Part shown: piece by piece, positions 26,031-34,641 of the stretch
Layout: each line of letters starts with the position of its first letter
Numbering within the stretch: position 1 is the stretch's first letter
Source of the DNA: Rosettibacter sp964572725
GTDB taxonomy: Bacteria; Bacteroidota; Ignavibacteria; Ignavibacteriales; Melioribacteraceae
Length of the DNA stretch: 52,814 bases
Reading direction: 5' to 3'
NCBI GenBank assembly: GCA_964572725.1
Contig: CAZNFW010000020.1
Span: forward strand, 1 to 52,814
Made by a program: the position numbers and the translations under genes
Notes under the pieces: model-generated
The model's database searches: none
What the model was told of the DNA's origin: nothing
The model's input: the letters and a program-made list of their open reading frames with translations, nothing else

Positions 26031-27007
26031 ATCTGAATTCGCTTTCAAAAATTACACAATTAATCGAGCCTGAATTAGAAGAATTTAATAAACTGTTTCG
26101 CAAATCAATTAAATCAAAAATTGGAATAGTTGATTTAATTACTCGCTATTTGTTAAAACAAAAAGGGAAAAAGATAAGACCAATTCTTGTTCTCTTATCA
26201 AGTAAAATTTCAGGCGGCATAAATGAACGAAGTTATAGAGGTGCAGGATTGGTAGAACTTCTTCATACAGCAACTCTTGTGCATGATGATGTAGTTGACA
26301 ATGCAGAAACAAGAAGGTATTTCCCATCAATTAATGCAGTCTGGAAAAATAAAATTGCAGTTTTAATGGGAGATTATTTGCTGGCAAAAGGTTTAATGCT
26401 TGCAATTGATTCAAAGGATTTTGATTTCCTCGAAGTTATTACACAAACTGTAAGAAGAATGTCTGAAGGTGAACTTCTTCAAATTAGCAAAACAAGAAAG
26501 CTTGACAACGATGAAGAAACATATTTTAAGATAATTTCAGATAAAACTGCTTCGCTTATATCAACATGCTGTGAAATTGGTGCAAGAGCAGCAACTAATG
26601 ACAATTTGAAAATACAAGCTCTCAAACAATTTGGTGAATATCTTGGAATAGCATTTCAAATTCGTGATGATATTCTTGATTATATTGGCAAATCAAAATT
26701 AATTGGCAAACCACTTGGTGGAGATATACGAGAAAAAAAATTAACACTGCCTTTAATTCATGCCTTAAGAAAATCTAATAGTGATGAGTCAGATAAAATA
26801 TTAAAGATTATAAAGAAGGGCGGGAAAAAATTAGATGTAAATAATGTTATAGAATTTGTGAAAAAATTTGATGGAATTGATTATTCAGAAAAAGTTTCAA
26901 GAGAATATGCTCAAAAAGCTATTGATTCGCTTGAAATTTTTGAACCATCTGAGGCAAAAGAATCATTAATTAATCTTGTAGATTTTGTAATTAACAGAAA
27001 AAATTAG
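26027..27007 (+). CDS. Polyprenyl diphosphate synthase (quinone side chain/undecaprenyl type)
   Basis: Trans-prenyltransferase of 326 residues that builds long isoprenoid diphosphates, probably the menaquinone tail. Both Asp-rich motifs are present: HDDVVDNAETRR (first) and IRDDILDYIG (second). GKKIRPILVLL, normal near the N-terminus, and the length fit the octaprenyl/heptaprenyl group. Chain length cannot be told by eye. The start is a TTG overlapping the tatC stop by four bases (TTGA), without a strong ribosome site, indicating coupling. The neighbouring quinol-oxidising Act operon may use the product. Confidence 0.93.
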   Translation: MNLNSLSKITQLIEPELEEFNKLFRKSIKSKIGIVDLITRYLLKQKGKKIRPILVLLSSKISGGINERSYRGAGLVELLHTATLVHDDVVDNAETRRYFPSINAVWKNKIAVLMGDYLLAKGLMLAIDSKDFDFLEVITQTVRRMSEGELLQISKTRKLDNDEETYFKIISDKTASLISTCCEIGARAATNDNLKIQALKQFGEYLGIAFQIRDDILDYIGKSKLIGKPLGGDIREKKLTLPLIHALRKSNSDESDKILKIIKKGGKKLDVNNVIEFVKKFDGIDYSEKVSREYAQKAIDSLEIFEPSEAKESLINLVDFVINRKN

Positions 27008-27076
27008 TTTCACATTCAGACAAATAAAATTTTTTTATTAATTGAACTTTGTGAGATAAAATTTCATTTGTTATTT

Positions 27077-27104
27077 TTGAATAATAAAAAAAGATAATTA
27101 TACA
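27077..27104 (+). promoter_or_regulatory. Candidate promoter of the act-cox operon
   Basis: TTGAAT at 27077-27082 and TATACA at 27099-27104 are spaced by 16 bases, within the 123-base gap before actA. The sequence is very AT-rich, so chance matches are likely and the real promoter may differ, especially if the group uses Bacteroidota-type promoters. Confidence 0.25.
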
Positions 27105-27130
27105 ATATATCCATTAAATAATGTAGCTAA

Positions 27131-27700
27131 ATGAACAGAACAATTCTTGATTATACTCTAAAAGTTAGATTACCAATAACATTATTTATCATTGTAATCA
27201 CCTTCATATTAACATATTATATTTCCAGACCAGAAAGAGATGGAATTGGTTATTCACCAGAACAACCTATCAAATTTTCTCATAAACTCCATGCTAATGA
27301 TATGGCAATTGATTGTGAATATTGTCATATAGGTGTTGAAAAATCACGCTATGCATTAATACCATCTGTAAATATTTGTATGAATTGTCATACTGTGGCA
27401 AGAAAAGATAGACCAGAAATTATTAAACTCACAAATTATTATAATAACAATAAATTAATTCCATGGAAAAGAATACATAAAGTTCCAGACTACGCTTACT
27501 TTAATCACAGCGTGCATGTGAATAAAGGAATAAAGTGTGAAAGCTGCCATGGTGATGTTAAAAATATGGAAACGGTTTCACAGATAAGACAATTTACAAT
27601 GGGTGCATGTTTAGACTGTCATAGAAAACCTCACGAAAATTTACCTTATCTTAAAAAAATAAATAAAGGTCCCGAAAATTGTTTTGCATGTCATAGATAA
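27131..27700 (+). CDS. actA: Alternative complex III subunit ActA, pentaheme cytochrome c
   Basis: First gene of the quinol:cytochrome c oxidoreductase called alternative complex III. The 189-residue protein has one N-terminal membrane segment (about residues 15-32) and then five heme c sites CxxCH at C62, C83, C136, C160 and C184, with additional His residues suitable for bis-His ligation. It probably passes electrons outside the membrane between ActB and cytochrome partners. Gene order with actB-actF and the heme number agree with the known complex in Rhodothermus and Flavobacterium. The start is an ATG without a strong ribosome site, after a 123-base gap that likely holds the operon promoter. 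Confidence 0.93.
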   Translation: MNRTILDYTLKVRLPITLFIIVITFILTYYISRPERDGIGYSPEQPIKFSHKLHANDMAIDCEYCHIGVEKSRYALIPSVNICMNCHTVARKDRPEIIKLTNYYNNNKLIPWKRIHKVPDYAYFNHSVHVNKGIKCESCHGDVKNMETVSQIRQFTMGACLDCHRKPHENLPYLKKINKGPENCFACHR

Positions 27701-27712
27701 TTTCGAGGAAAT

Positions 27713-27880
27713 ATGATTAGAAAATTTTCAAGAAAAGCATTTTTCAAAATAACAGGGATAGCAGCATTAGGTGCTTTCTTAAGTAAATTTATTTTATTAA
27801 AAAATCTTAATGAAATAAATAATAAAAAAATTAACATTAAAATTAATCCTCTTGCAATTAAAAGAAATAATAAGGTTTAA
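27713..27880 (+). CDS. Small Tat-signal-like membrane peptide between actA and actB
   Basis: A 55-residue reading frame with GAGGAA six bases before its ATG. It fills the gap between actA (stop 27700) and actB (start 27883) almost exactly. It begins MIRKFSRKAFFKITGIAALG: S-R-K-A-F-F-K is one residue from the Tat consensus (S-R-R-x-F-L-K) and is followed by a hydrophobic segment to about residue 29, then a Lys/Asn/Ile-rich tail. The actB ribosome site (AAGG) lies in its last codons, so actB translation may be coupled to it. I know no named family. It could be a small accessory subunit, an assembly peptide, or a leader; a non-functional remnant cannot be excluded. Confidence 0.6.
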   Translation: MIRKFSRKAFFKITGIAALGAFLSKFILLKNLNEINNKKINIKINPLAIKRNNKV

Positions 27881-27882
27881 TT

Positions 27883-30800
27883 ATGGATGACAATTTTTTG
27901 AAGCCGGGAAGTGATATATCAAAAAATATTAATGAAAAGGTGAAAGAGAAGTTATTTAATAGTTCAAATGAATTTCCTGAAAGTGTAAAAGAAGATTTTG
28001 ATTTACTTAAGCTCTCTAAAGTTTCTCGAAGAAAATTTTTAGCACTGCTATCTGCTTCTACAGCATTTGCTGCGGCTTCCTGTACGGATTATCGAGACAA
28101 AGGTGAAATTGTTCCATACAATAAACGCCCAGAAGAAATTTTGCCCGGTATAGCAAATTATTATGCTTCTACTTGTTCATATTGTTCGAATGCATGCGGA
28201 ATATTAATTAAAACAAGAGAAGGAAGACCAATCAAAATTGATGGAAATCCAGACCACCCAATAAACAAAGGTAAAATTTGTGCAAAAGGCCAAGCAAGCA
28301 TATTGAATTTGTATGATCCGGAAAGATTGAGAGAACCATTAAAGAATAATAAGAAAGTAAACTGGGAAACTATCGACAAAGAAATTATAAATATTTTAAA
28401 AAGTTCAATTGGTAATAACAAAAAAATTGTAATTGTAACAAATACAGTAATTTCACCGACTGCTAATAAGGTTTTTGAAGAATTTCAAACAAAATATACC
28501 AATACAAAAATTATTTCATATGATTTATTTAATGATAATCAAAGAAGAAATGCGTGGTTTAAATGTTATGGCACTTATGAATATCCATCAATAAAATGGA
28601 ATGATGCTGAAGTAGTCTTAAGTCTTGATTCAGACTTTCTTGGCAACGAAGGTAATTTTATTGAGAACACAATTAAATTTACTTCGAAACGCGAAGTAAT
28701 TAAAGAAGTTAATTTTAACAGACTTTATGCAGCTGAAAGTCGTATGACTATTACAGGAATGATGGCTGATTACAGATTACGCATTTCTCCTCATCGACAG
28801 TTAGAATTTGTAATGAGCTTGATAAACGAATTGATTAAACATGGTTCTGCAATAAATTTAGACAAAATAGCCTTACAAAAATTTCAAAATTATTCTCTTA
28901 ATAATTTTAAAATTCCTAAAGAAAAATTAAATCATCTCATAAATGATTTGAACAGGAACAGAGGTAAATCGATTGTTTATGCGGGAGATACTTTATCTGA
29001 AGATGTTCATATTGCTGTTAATTTATTAAATGAAATTCTAGGCAATAATAAACTTTATGATTACTCTGCAGCATTCAAAAAACAATTTGAAAATTCTGCA
29101 CAGGAAGAAATTCTTCAGTTAATTGAATTAATGAACAGAGGTGAAGTTGATGTAGTAATTCATTTTGATTCCAATCCTGTTTTTCATTTCCCGAAAGATT
29201 ATGGTTATGAAGAAGCATTAAAAAAAGTAAAAACAATTATTTCGTTAACAGAAAGTCAAAACGAAACTTCTGCTTTAAGTAATTATGTCCTGCCGATAAA
29301 TAATCAGCTCGAAAGCTGGGGCGATGCAAATGCTAGAAATGGAGTTTATAGTTTAATGCAGCCGGTTATTTCCCCAATTTTTAATACAAGACAGAAGGAA
29401 GCTGTCATTCTCAACTGGATTTATGAAAACGAAGTTTTTGATGATAAAATTTATCATAATTACTTAATGAAAAATTATGAAACCGAGATTTATAATAAAC
29501 TAAAACCAGCAGTTGATTTTAAAACATTCTGGTATTCTGCTTTGCATGATGGTGTTGTATTAATTAATGAAGAAATGAAGATTCCCCAATTCAAAACTGA
29601 GTCAATTAATTTTATCAAGAATGATGTTCTAAAAACTGAATACGTTGTTCATCTTACTCAAAATTATTTCATAGGTGATGGTAAATTTTCGAACAATGGA
29701 TGGCTTCAGGAATTGCCCCACCCTGTAACAAAAGTAACATGGGATAATTATGCATCCATTTCTAAAAATACTGCAAGTAAATTAAATCTTGAAATGAATG
29801 ATTTAGTGGAAGTTGAAATTGAAAGCAGGAAATTAGTTTTGCCAGTATTTATTCAACCCGGAATGAATGAAGATACAATTCATATCGAATTAGGATATGG
29901 AAGAAAAGTTGCAGGTGAAGTTGGCAGAGATGTTGGATTTAATGCAATTAATTTAATGTCAAAAAACTTTAATGGTTCTCCGTTTATATATACTAATGCT
30001 AAGATAAAAAAGTCAAATGGCAAACATATTTTAGCAGTCACACAGGAACATCATTCTTTAGATGATTCATTTGTTAAAGATTTTCATAGAATTAGAAAAA
30101 TAATTCAGGAAGGAACTTTACTAAAGTATCAAAAAGAACCTCATTTTCTGCATAAAGAAAAACATGAATTGTTCAGTATAACGAGAGAGCATAAATTTTC
30201 TGGCATTAAATGGGCAATGGCAATTGATTTGAATAAATGTACTGCTTGTAATGTTTGTGTTGCTTCATGTAATGTTGAAAACAATGTTCCAGTGGTAGGC
30301 AAGGATCAGGTTGAAAAAAGCAGAGAAATGCAATGGATTAGAATTGACCGCTATTATTCAGGAACAGAAGAAGAACCAATTGTAAGTAACCAACCAATGC
30401 TGTGTCAGCATTGTGATAATGCACCATGTGAGAATGTTTGTCCGGTTAGTGCAACAAATCACAGCCCTGATGGATTAAATCAAATGGTCTACAATAGATG
30501 TGTCGGAACGAGGTATTGTTCAAATAACTGTCCATACAAAGTAAGAAGATTTAATTTCTTTAATTTTAGAGATCACTTTGCAAATGCATATTACGATAAT
30601 GAATTAACATCACTTGTTAATAATCCAGAAGTTACAGTGCGATCAAGAGGAGTAATGGAAAAATGTACATTCTGTATTCAGAGAATAATGGAAGCTCGTT
30701 CAAATGCTATAAGAGATGGAAGAGAAATAAAAGGCAGTGATGTTGTAACTGCATGTCAGCAGGCATGTCCATCTAATGCAATAATTTTTGGTGATATGAA

Positions 30801-30933
30801 TGATCCTGAATCAGAAATATCAAAAATTAGAAATCATAATTTATCTTACTATGTTTTAGAAGAATTGAATATCAAACCAAATGTTACTTACATAGCAAAA
30901 TTAAGAAATATACATTCGGAGGAAATTGAGTGA
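27883..30933 (+). CDS. actB: Alternative complex III subunit ActB, molybdopterin-like plus Fe-S protein
   Basis: A 1016-residue fusion. A Tat-like signal with R49-R50 (SRRKFLALL) ends in AAASC. The large middle (about residues 90-740) resembles molybdopterin oxidoreductases. The C-terminal part (from about 770) is a ferredoxin-like subunit with four cysteine groups, starting C786 (CTACNVCVASC), then CQHCDNAPCENVCP, CVGTRYCSNNCP, and a last group from CTFCIQ to CQQACP. It is the electron-wire subunit of alternative complex III, on the periplasmic side. Unusually, the canonical N-terminal [4Fe-4S] spacing C98-x2-C101-x3-C105-x27-C133 is retained, although characterised ActB proteins lack Mo. 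Three bases or fewer separate it from both neighbours. Confidence 0.93.
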   Translation: MDDNFLKPGSDISKNINEKVKEKLFNSSNEFPESVKEDFDLLKLSKVSRRKFLALLSASTAFAAASCTDYRDKGEIVPYNKRPEEILPGIANYYASTCSYCSNACGILIKTREGRPIKIDGNPDHPINKGKICAKGQASILNLYDPERLREPLKNNKKVNWETIDKEIINILKSSIGNNKKIVIVTNTVISPTANKVFEEFQTKYTNTKIISYDLFNDNQRRNAWFKCYGTYEYPSIKWNDAEVVLSLDSDFLGNEGNFIENTIKFTSKREVIKEVNFNRLYAAESRMTITGMMADYRLRISPHRQLEFVMSLINELIKHGSAINLDKIALQKFQNYSLNNFKIPKEKLNHLINDLNRNRGKSIVYAGDTLSEDVHIAVNLLNEILGNNKLYDYSAAFKKQFENSAQEEILQLIELMNRGEVDVVIHFDSNPVFHFPKDYGYEEALKKVKTIISLTESQNETSALSNYVLPINNQLESWGDANARNGVYSLMQPVISPIFNTRQKEAVILNWIYENEVFDDKIYHNYLMKNYETEIYNKLKPAVDFKTFWYSALHDGVVLINEEMKIPQFKTESINFIKNDVLKTEYVVHLTQNYFIGDGKFSNNGWLQELPHPVTKVTWDNYASISKNTASKLNLEMNDLVEVEIESRKLVLPVFIQPGMNEDTIHIELGYGRKVAGEVGRDVGFNAINLMSKNFNGSPFIYTNAKIKKSNGKHILAVTQEHHSLDDSFVKDFHRIRKIIQEGTLLKYQKEPHFLHKEKHELFSITREHKFSGIKWAMAIDLNKCTACNVCVASCNVENNVPVVGKDQVEKSREMQWIRIDRYYSGTEEEPIVSNQPMLCQHCDNAPCENVCPVSATNHSPDGLNQMVYNRCVGTRYCSNNCPYKVRRFNFFNFRDHFANAYYDNELTSLVNNPEVTVRSRGVMEKCTFCIQRIMEARSNAIRDGREIKGSDVVTACQQACPSNAIIFGDMNDPESEISKIRNHNLSYYVLEELNIKPNVTYIAKLRNIHSEEIE

Positions 30934-32300
30934 GCGCAGTAGATTATTCACAAGAATTACCAGTAGTTGAAGGCAAACCGGCTCTTCGAACATTAGATGA
31001 TTTAATATCAAAACCACTGGATACAAAGCCAGATAAAAAATTTTATATTGCTCTCTCAATTACATTGTCTATGCTTGCTTTGTTTGTTATTGGTTTGGGA
31101 TTGACTTTTTATTATGGAATAGGGACATGGGGGAATAATACACCAGTTGGATGGGCATATGGTATAGTTAATTTTGTTTTCTGGGTTGGTATTGGCCATG
31201 CCGGAACTTTAATATCTGCAATTTTATTTTTATTCAGACAGAAATGGAGAACAGGAATTGCTCGATTTGCAGAAGCCATGACAATATTCGCAGTTATGAC
31301 AGCAGCAATATTTCCTTTAATTCATACAGGCCGGCCATGGTTAGCTGGGTATTTGTTCCCATATCCAAATCAGCATTCAGTATGGGTAAATTTTATGTCG
31401 CCGCTTTTATGGGATGTTTTTGCTGTTTCAACTTATTTTACTGTTTCTTTAATTTTTTGGTATGTTGGCTTGATTCCTGATTTTGCAACTCTTCGAGAAC
31501 GAACTTCAAATAAAATTAAGAAAATTATTTATTCTGTTTTTAGTTTGGGATGGCGTTTTTCTCATAAACACTGGCAAAATTATGAAATGGTTTATTTGAT
31601 ACTTGCTGGCTTTGCAACTCCTCTAGTCCTTTCTGTTCACACAATTGTAAGTTTTGATTTTGCAGTTTCAATTTTACCTGGATGGCACACAACAATATTT
31701 CCACCATACTTTGTTGCAGGTGCAGTATTTTCCGGCTTTGCAATGGTTCAGAATGTATTGATTTTTATCAGAAAAATATTCAACTATGAAAAAATTATAA
31801 CTATTGATACTCTCGAAAAAATGAATAAAATTATTCTTGTTACAGGGTCAATGGTTGGGTATGCATATGCAATGGAGTTTTTTATTGCTTGGTATAGTGG
31901 AATTCAAGCTGAACAATTTACTTTTATCAATAGAGCTTTTGGTCCTTATGCATGGGCTTACTGGATAATGGTAACATGCAATGTTTTATCCCCACAATTA
32001 TTCTGGTTCAAAAAAATTAGAAGGTCTATTCCAATAATGTTTGTTATTGCTGTTCTTGTTAATATCGGAATGTGGTTTGAAAGATTTGTAATTGTAGTTA
32101 CTTCGCTTTCTCGTGATTATTTACCATCAAGCTGGGGACATTTTACACCTACAATTGTTGATTTCATGATTTTGATTGGCAGTTTTGGATTTTTCTTTAC
32201 ATGGATACTTTTATTTACAAAAGCACTGCCAGTAGTATCAATAGCTGAAGTCAAAGCAGTTGTAGAAGGTTCTCAACCATCTCATCATAATATTGAGTAA
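30930..32300 (+). CDS. actC: Alternative complex III subunit ActC (NrfD-like, quinol-binding)
   Basis: Integral membrane protein of 456 residues with about ten membrane segments, NrfD/PsrC family. It is the subunit thought to bind and oxidise menaquinol together with ActB and may contribute to proton translocation. Typical features include GIGHAGTLISAILFLFRQKWRTGIARFAEA, HTGRPW, SVHTIVSFDFA and PGWHTTIFPPYFVAGA. Start is a GTG overlapping the actB stop, with a good CGGAGGA ribosome site. ActC and ActF are related paralogues; this one is identified by order and length. Confidence 0.94.
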   Translation: MSAVDYSQELPVVEGKPALRTLDDLISKPLDTKPDKKFYIALSITLSMLALFVIGLGLTFYYGIGTWGNNTPVGWAYGIVNFVFWVGIGHAGTLISAILFLFRQKWRTGIARFAEAMTIFAVMTAAIFPLIHTGRPWLAGYLFPYPNQHSVWVNFMSPLLWDVFAVSTYFTVSLIFWYVGLIPDFATLRERTSNKIKKIIYSVFSLGWRFSHKHWQNYEMVYLILAGFATPLVLSVHTIVSFDFAVSILPGWHTTIFPPYFVAGAVFSGFAMVQNVLIFIRKIFNYEKIITIDTLEKMNKIILVTGSMVGYAYAMEFFIAWYSGIQAEQFTFINRAFGPYAWAYWIMVTCNVLSPQLFWFKKIRRSIPIMFVIAVLVNIGMWFERFVIVVTSLSRDYLPSSWGHFTPTIVDFMILIGSFGFFFTWILLFTKALPVVSIAEVKAVVEGSQPSHHNIE

Positions 32301-32315
32301 TTAAGGATTACATAA

Positions 32316-33455
32316 ATGGAAGAAAAGATTTTATACGGATATGCGGGAATATTTAATACTCCTGATGATGTAATAAATGCAGCAAAAAAAGTTAAAACAA
32401 ATGGGTATGAAAAATTTGATGTTCATACTCCATACCCAGTTCATGGTATGACTAAAGCAATGCAGTTGAAACCATCAAAACTTGGTTATTTTGCATTAAT
32501 ATTTGGATTAACAGGGGCTTTATCTGCACTGTTGCTAACTTACTGGATATCAGCTTATGATTATCCTCTTGTAATTGGTGGAAAACCATTTTTCTCGTTT
32601 CCAGCTTATGTCCCTGTAATATTTGAAGTTACAGTTCTATCTGCATCAGTTGCTACAGTCATTACAATGCTTTTTCTCTTCTTTAAATTTCCTAATAATG
32701 CTCACCCGCTTAATGACACTAATTACATGAAAAAAGTTTCTTCTGATAAATATGGAATAGTAATATTAGCTGCTGATAAAAAATTTGAAGTAACATCTGT
32801 AGAAAAATTCTTTAGAGAGTTAGGTGCTTCAGAAATATTGCCAATTTATTTTAACAATGAAGAGCTGAATTTTAAACCTAAAATACTTGAGCCAAAATTT
32901 TTATTATTTCTTTTGTTTGCTGGAATTATTACCTCAGGTGCAACATATTTTACATTAAATAAATTATTATATATGGTTCCGTTTAACTGGATGATGGAAC
33001 AACCTAAATTAAATCCACAACAAAAGTCATCAATATTTGCAGATAATTTTGGAATGCGAATGCCTGTTGAAGGAACTGTTGCAAGAAATTATTTACCATA
33101 TGCTTATAAAAATAAACCAGAAGAAGCAGGAAAATATCTAATTAATCCTTTGCCAGTAACTAAATCGGTTTTGGAATTAGGTCAAAAAAAATATGATATT
33201 TATTGCAGCCCGTGTCACGGTTATCATGGAGAAGGAGATAGCAGATTGAGAGGACAATTCCCAAATCCGCCTTCTTTGCATTCTGAAAAAGTACGCACTT
33301 GGCCAGATGGCAGAATTTTTCATGTGATTACTGAAGGACAGAATATTATGCCGTCATATTCTTCACAATTAACTGTTGATGAAAGATGGGCAGTTGTTCA
33401 TTATATAAGAGTTTTACAAAGGTCATTAAATGCTAAGGAGACAGATTTGCAATGA
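32316..33455 (+). CDS. Fused ActD-ActE: DUF3341 membrane subunit with C-terminal cytochrome c
   Basis: A 379-residue fusion. Residues about 1-185 are ActD (DUF3341): soluble start LYGYAGIFNTPDDVI, HTPYPVHGM, and two membrane spans (about 50-72 and 95-120). A third span (about 188-210) leads to a monoheme cytochrome domain with C297-S-P-C-H301 and a candidate Met ligand in QNIMPSY, matching ActE. In complexes I know, ActD and ActE are separate genes, and ActE is anchored by a lipid. Here the fusion would anchor the heme domain by a membrane helix. Overlaps actF by four bases. Confidence 0.9.
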   Translation: MEEKILYGYAGIFNTPDDVINAAKKVKTNGYEKFDVHTPYPVHGMTKAMQLKPSKLGYFALIFGLTGALSALLLTYWISAYDYPLVIGGKPFFSFPAYVPVIFEVTVLSASVATVITMLFLFFKFPNNAHPLNDTNYMKKVSSDKYGIVILAADKKFEVTSVEKFFRELGASEILPIYFNNEELNFKPKILEPKFLLFLLFAGIITSGATYFTLNKLLYMVPFNWMMEQPKLNPQQKSSIFADNFGMRMPVEGTVARNYLPYAYKNKPEEAGKYLINPLPVTKSVLELGQKKYDIYCSPCHGYHGEGDSRLRGQFPNPPSLHSEKVRTWPDGRIFHVITEGQNIMPSYSSQLTVDERWAVVHYIRVLQRSLNAKETDLQ

Positions 33456-34639
33456 GTTCAAATATTGAATTTCAATTTCAACAAAAGAAACTACCTCCAA
33501 AAGTACTTAATATTGGAATGTTGTTAATTGCCGTTGGTTTATTAGGAATAATTTTAAGCTATTATGAAAATCCTGTAAGAAGTGCATATAATAATATAAT
33601 CTTGTTTTTATTTTTAACGAGCATAGGAGTTGGTTCTTTATTTTTAATTAGTATCGAATATCTTTCTGGAGCTGTCTGGAGTATACCATTTAGAAGAATA
33701 CCAGAATTTCTTTCAAGCATATTAATCTTTTTGCCAATAATTGTTATTCCTCTTCTAATCAATATGAATAATATATTTCATTGGCTTCATCCTGAAGTTC
33801 TTAAAGTTGATGAATTGTTAAAAAGCAAAGCTCCTTATCTTAATTCTCAATTTTTTATTGTCCGTGTAATAATATTCTTACTACTCTGGATTATTTTTTA
33901 TCTAATATTATTTAGAAATTCTACAAAGCAAGATAAAACAAAAGATCAAACATTAACTAAAAAGAATATAAAATTCTCTGCTGCTTTCATGCCTTTTTTT
34001 GCTGTAACAATTACTTTTACTGCTATTGACTGGTTAATGAGTCTTGAACCTCATTGGTATTCTACAATATTTGGAGTTTATTATTTTGCAGGAACAGTAC
34101 TTGCAGCGCTTTCTGCAGGTACTATCTTGATAGTAATGCTAAATGAGAATGGATATTTAATTAAGGGTTTAAGAGAAGACCATTATTATAGTCTGGGTGC
34201 GTTATTGTTTGCATTTATAAATTTCTGGGCATATATAGCATTCTCTCAATATTTATTAATCTGGTATGCAAATCTGCCCGAAGAAACAGTCTGGTTTTTG
34301 AATAGATGGAATGGAAGTTGGAAATTTATAAGCATTGGTTTAATTTTCGTTCACTTTGTTGTACCATATTTTGGTCTGCTTTCTCAACCATCAAAAATGA
34401 ATCCTAAGAGATTATTGTTTATGTCATGCTGGATTTTATTTGCTCATTATTATGATTTGTATTGGCTGTCAATTCCAAATTATAGTAAGGAAGGTTTTAT
34501 ATTTAGCTGGAATGAAATTTCATATGTATTGTTTGCAATTGGAATTTTAATAATGGTTTTCTACAAACAATCAAATAAATATAATTTAATACCAGTTGGC
34601 GACCCAAAACTTAAACGAGGAATAGATTTCAGATTATAA
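33452..34639 (+). CDS. actF: Alternative complex III subunit ActF (second NrfD-like subunit)
   Basis: Polytopic membrane protein of 395 residues with about ten membrane segments, paralogous to ActC but shorter and with less conserved quinone-pocket residues. Segments such as WSIPFRRIPEFLSSI, DWLMSLEPHWYSTIFGVYYFAG, and HFVVPYFGLLSQPSK match ActF of the FCB group. It probably supports the structure and may provide a proton path. Coupled to the preceding fusion gene by an ATGA overlap, and 2 bases from the next gene. Confidence 0.92.
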   Translation: MSSNIEFQFQQKKLPPKVLNIGMLLIAVGLLGIILSYYENPVRSAYNNIILFLFLTSIGVGSLFLISIEYLSGAVWSIPFRRIPEFLSSILIFLPIIVIPLLINMNNIFHWLHPEVLKVDELLKSKAPYLNSQFFIVRVIIFLLLWIIFYLILFRNSTKQDKTKDQTLTKKNIKFSAAFMPFFAVTITFTAIDWLMSLEPHWYSTIFGVYYFAGTVLAALSAGTILIVMLNENGYLIKGLREDHYYSLGALLFAFINFWAYIAFSQYLLIWYANLPEETVWFLNRWNGSWKFISIGLIFVHFVVPYFGLLSQPSKMNPKRLLFMSCWILFAHYYDLYWLSIPNYSKEGFIFSWNEISYVLFAIGILIMVFYKQSNKYNLIPVGDPKLKRGIDFRL

Positions 34640-34641
34640 CT

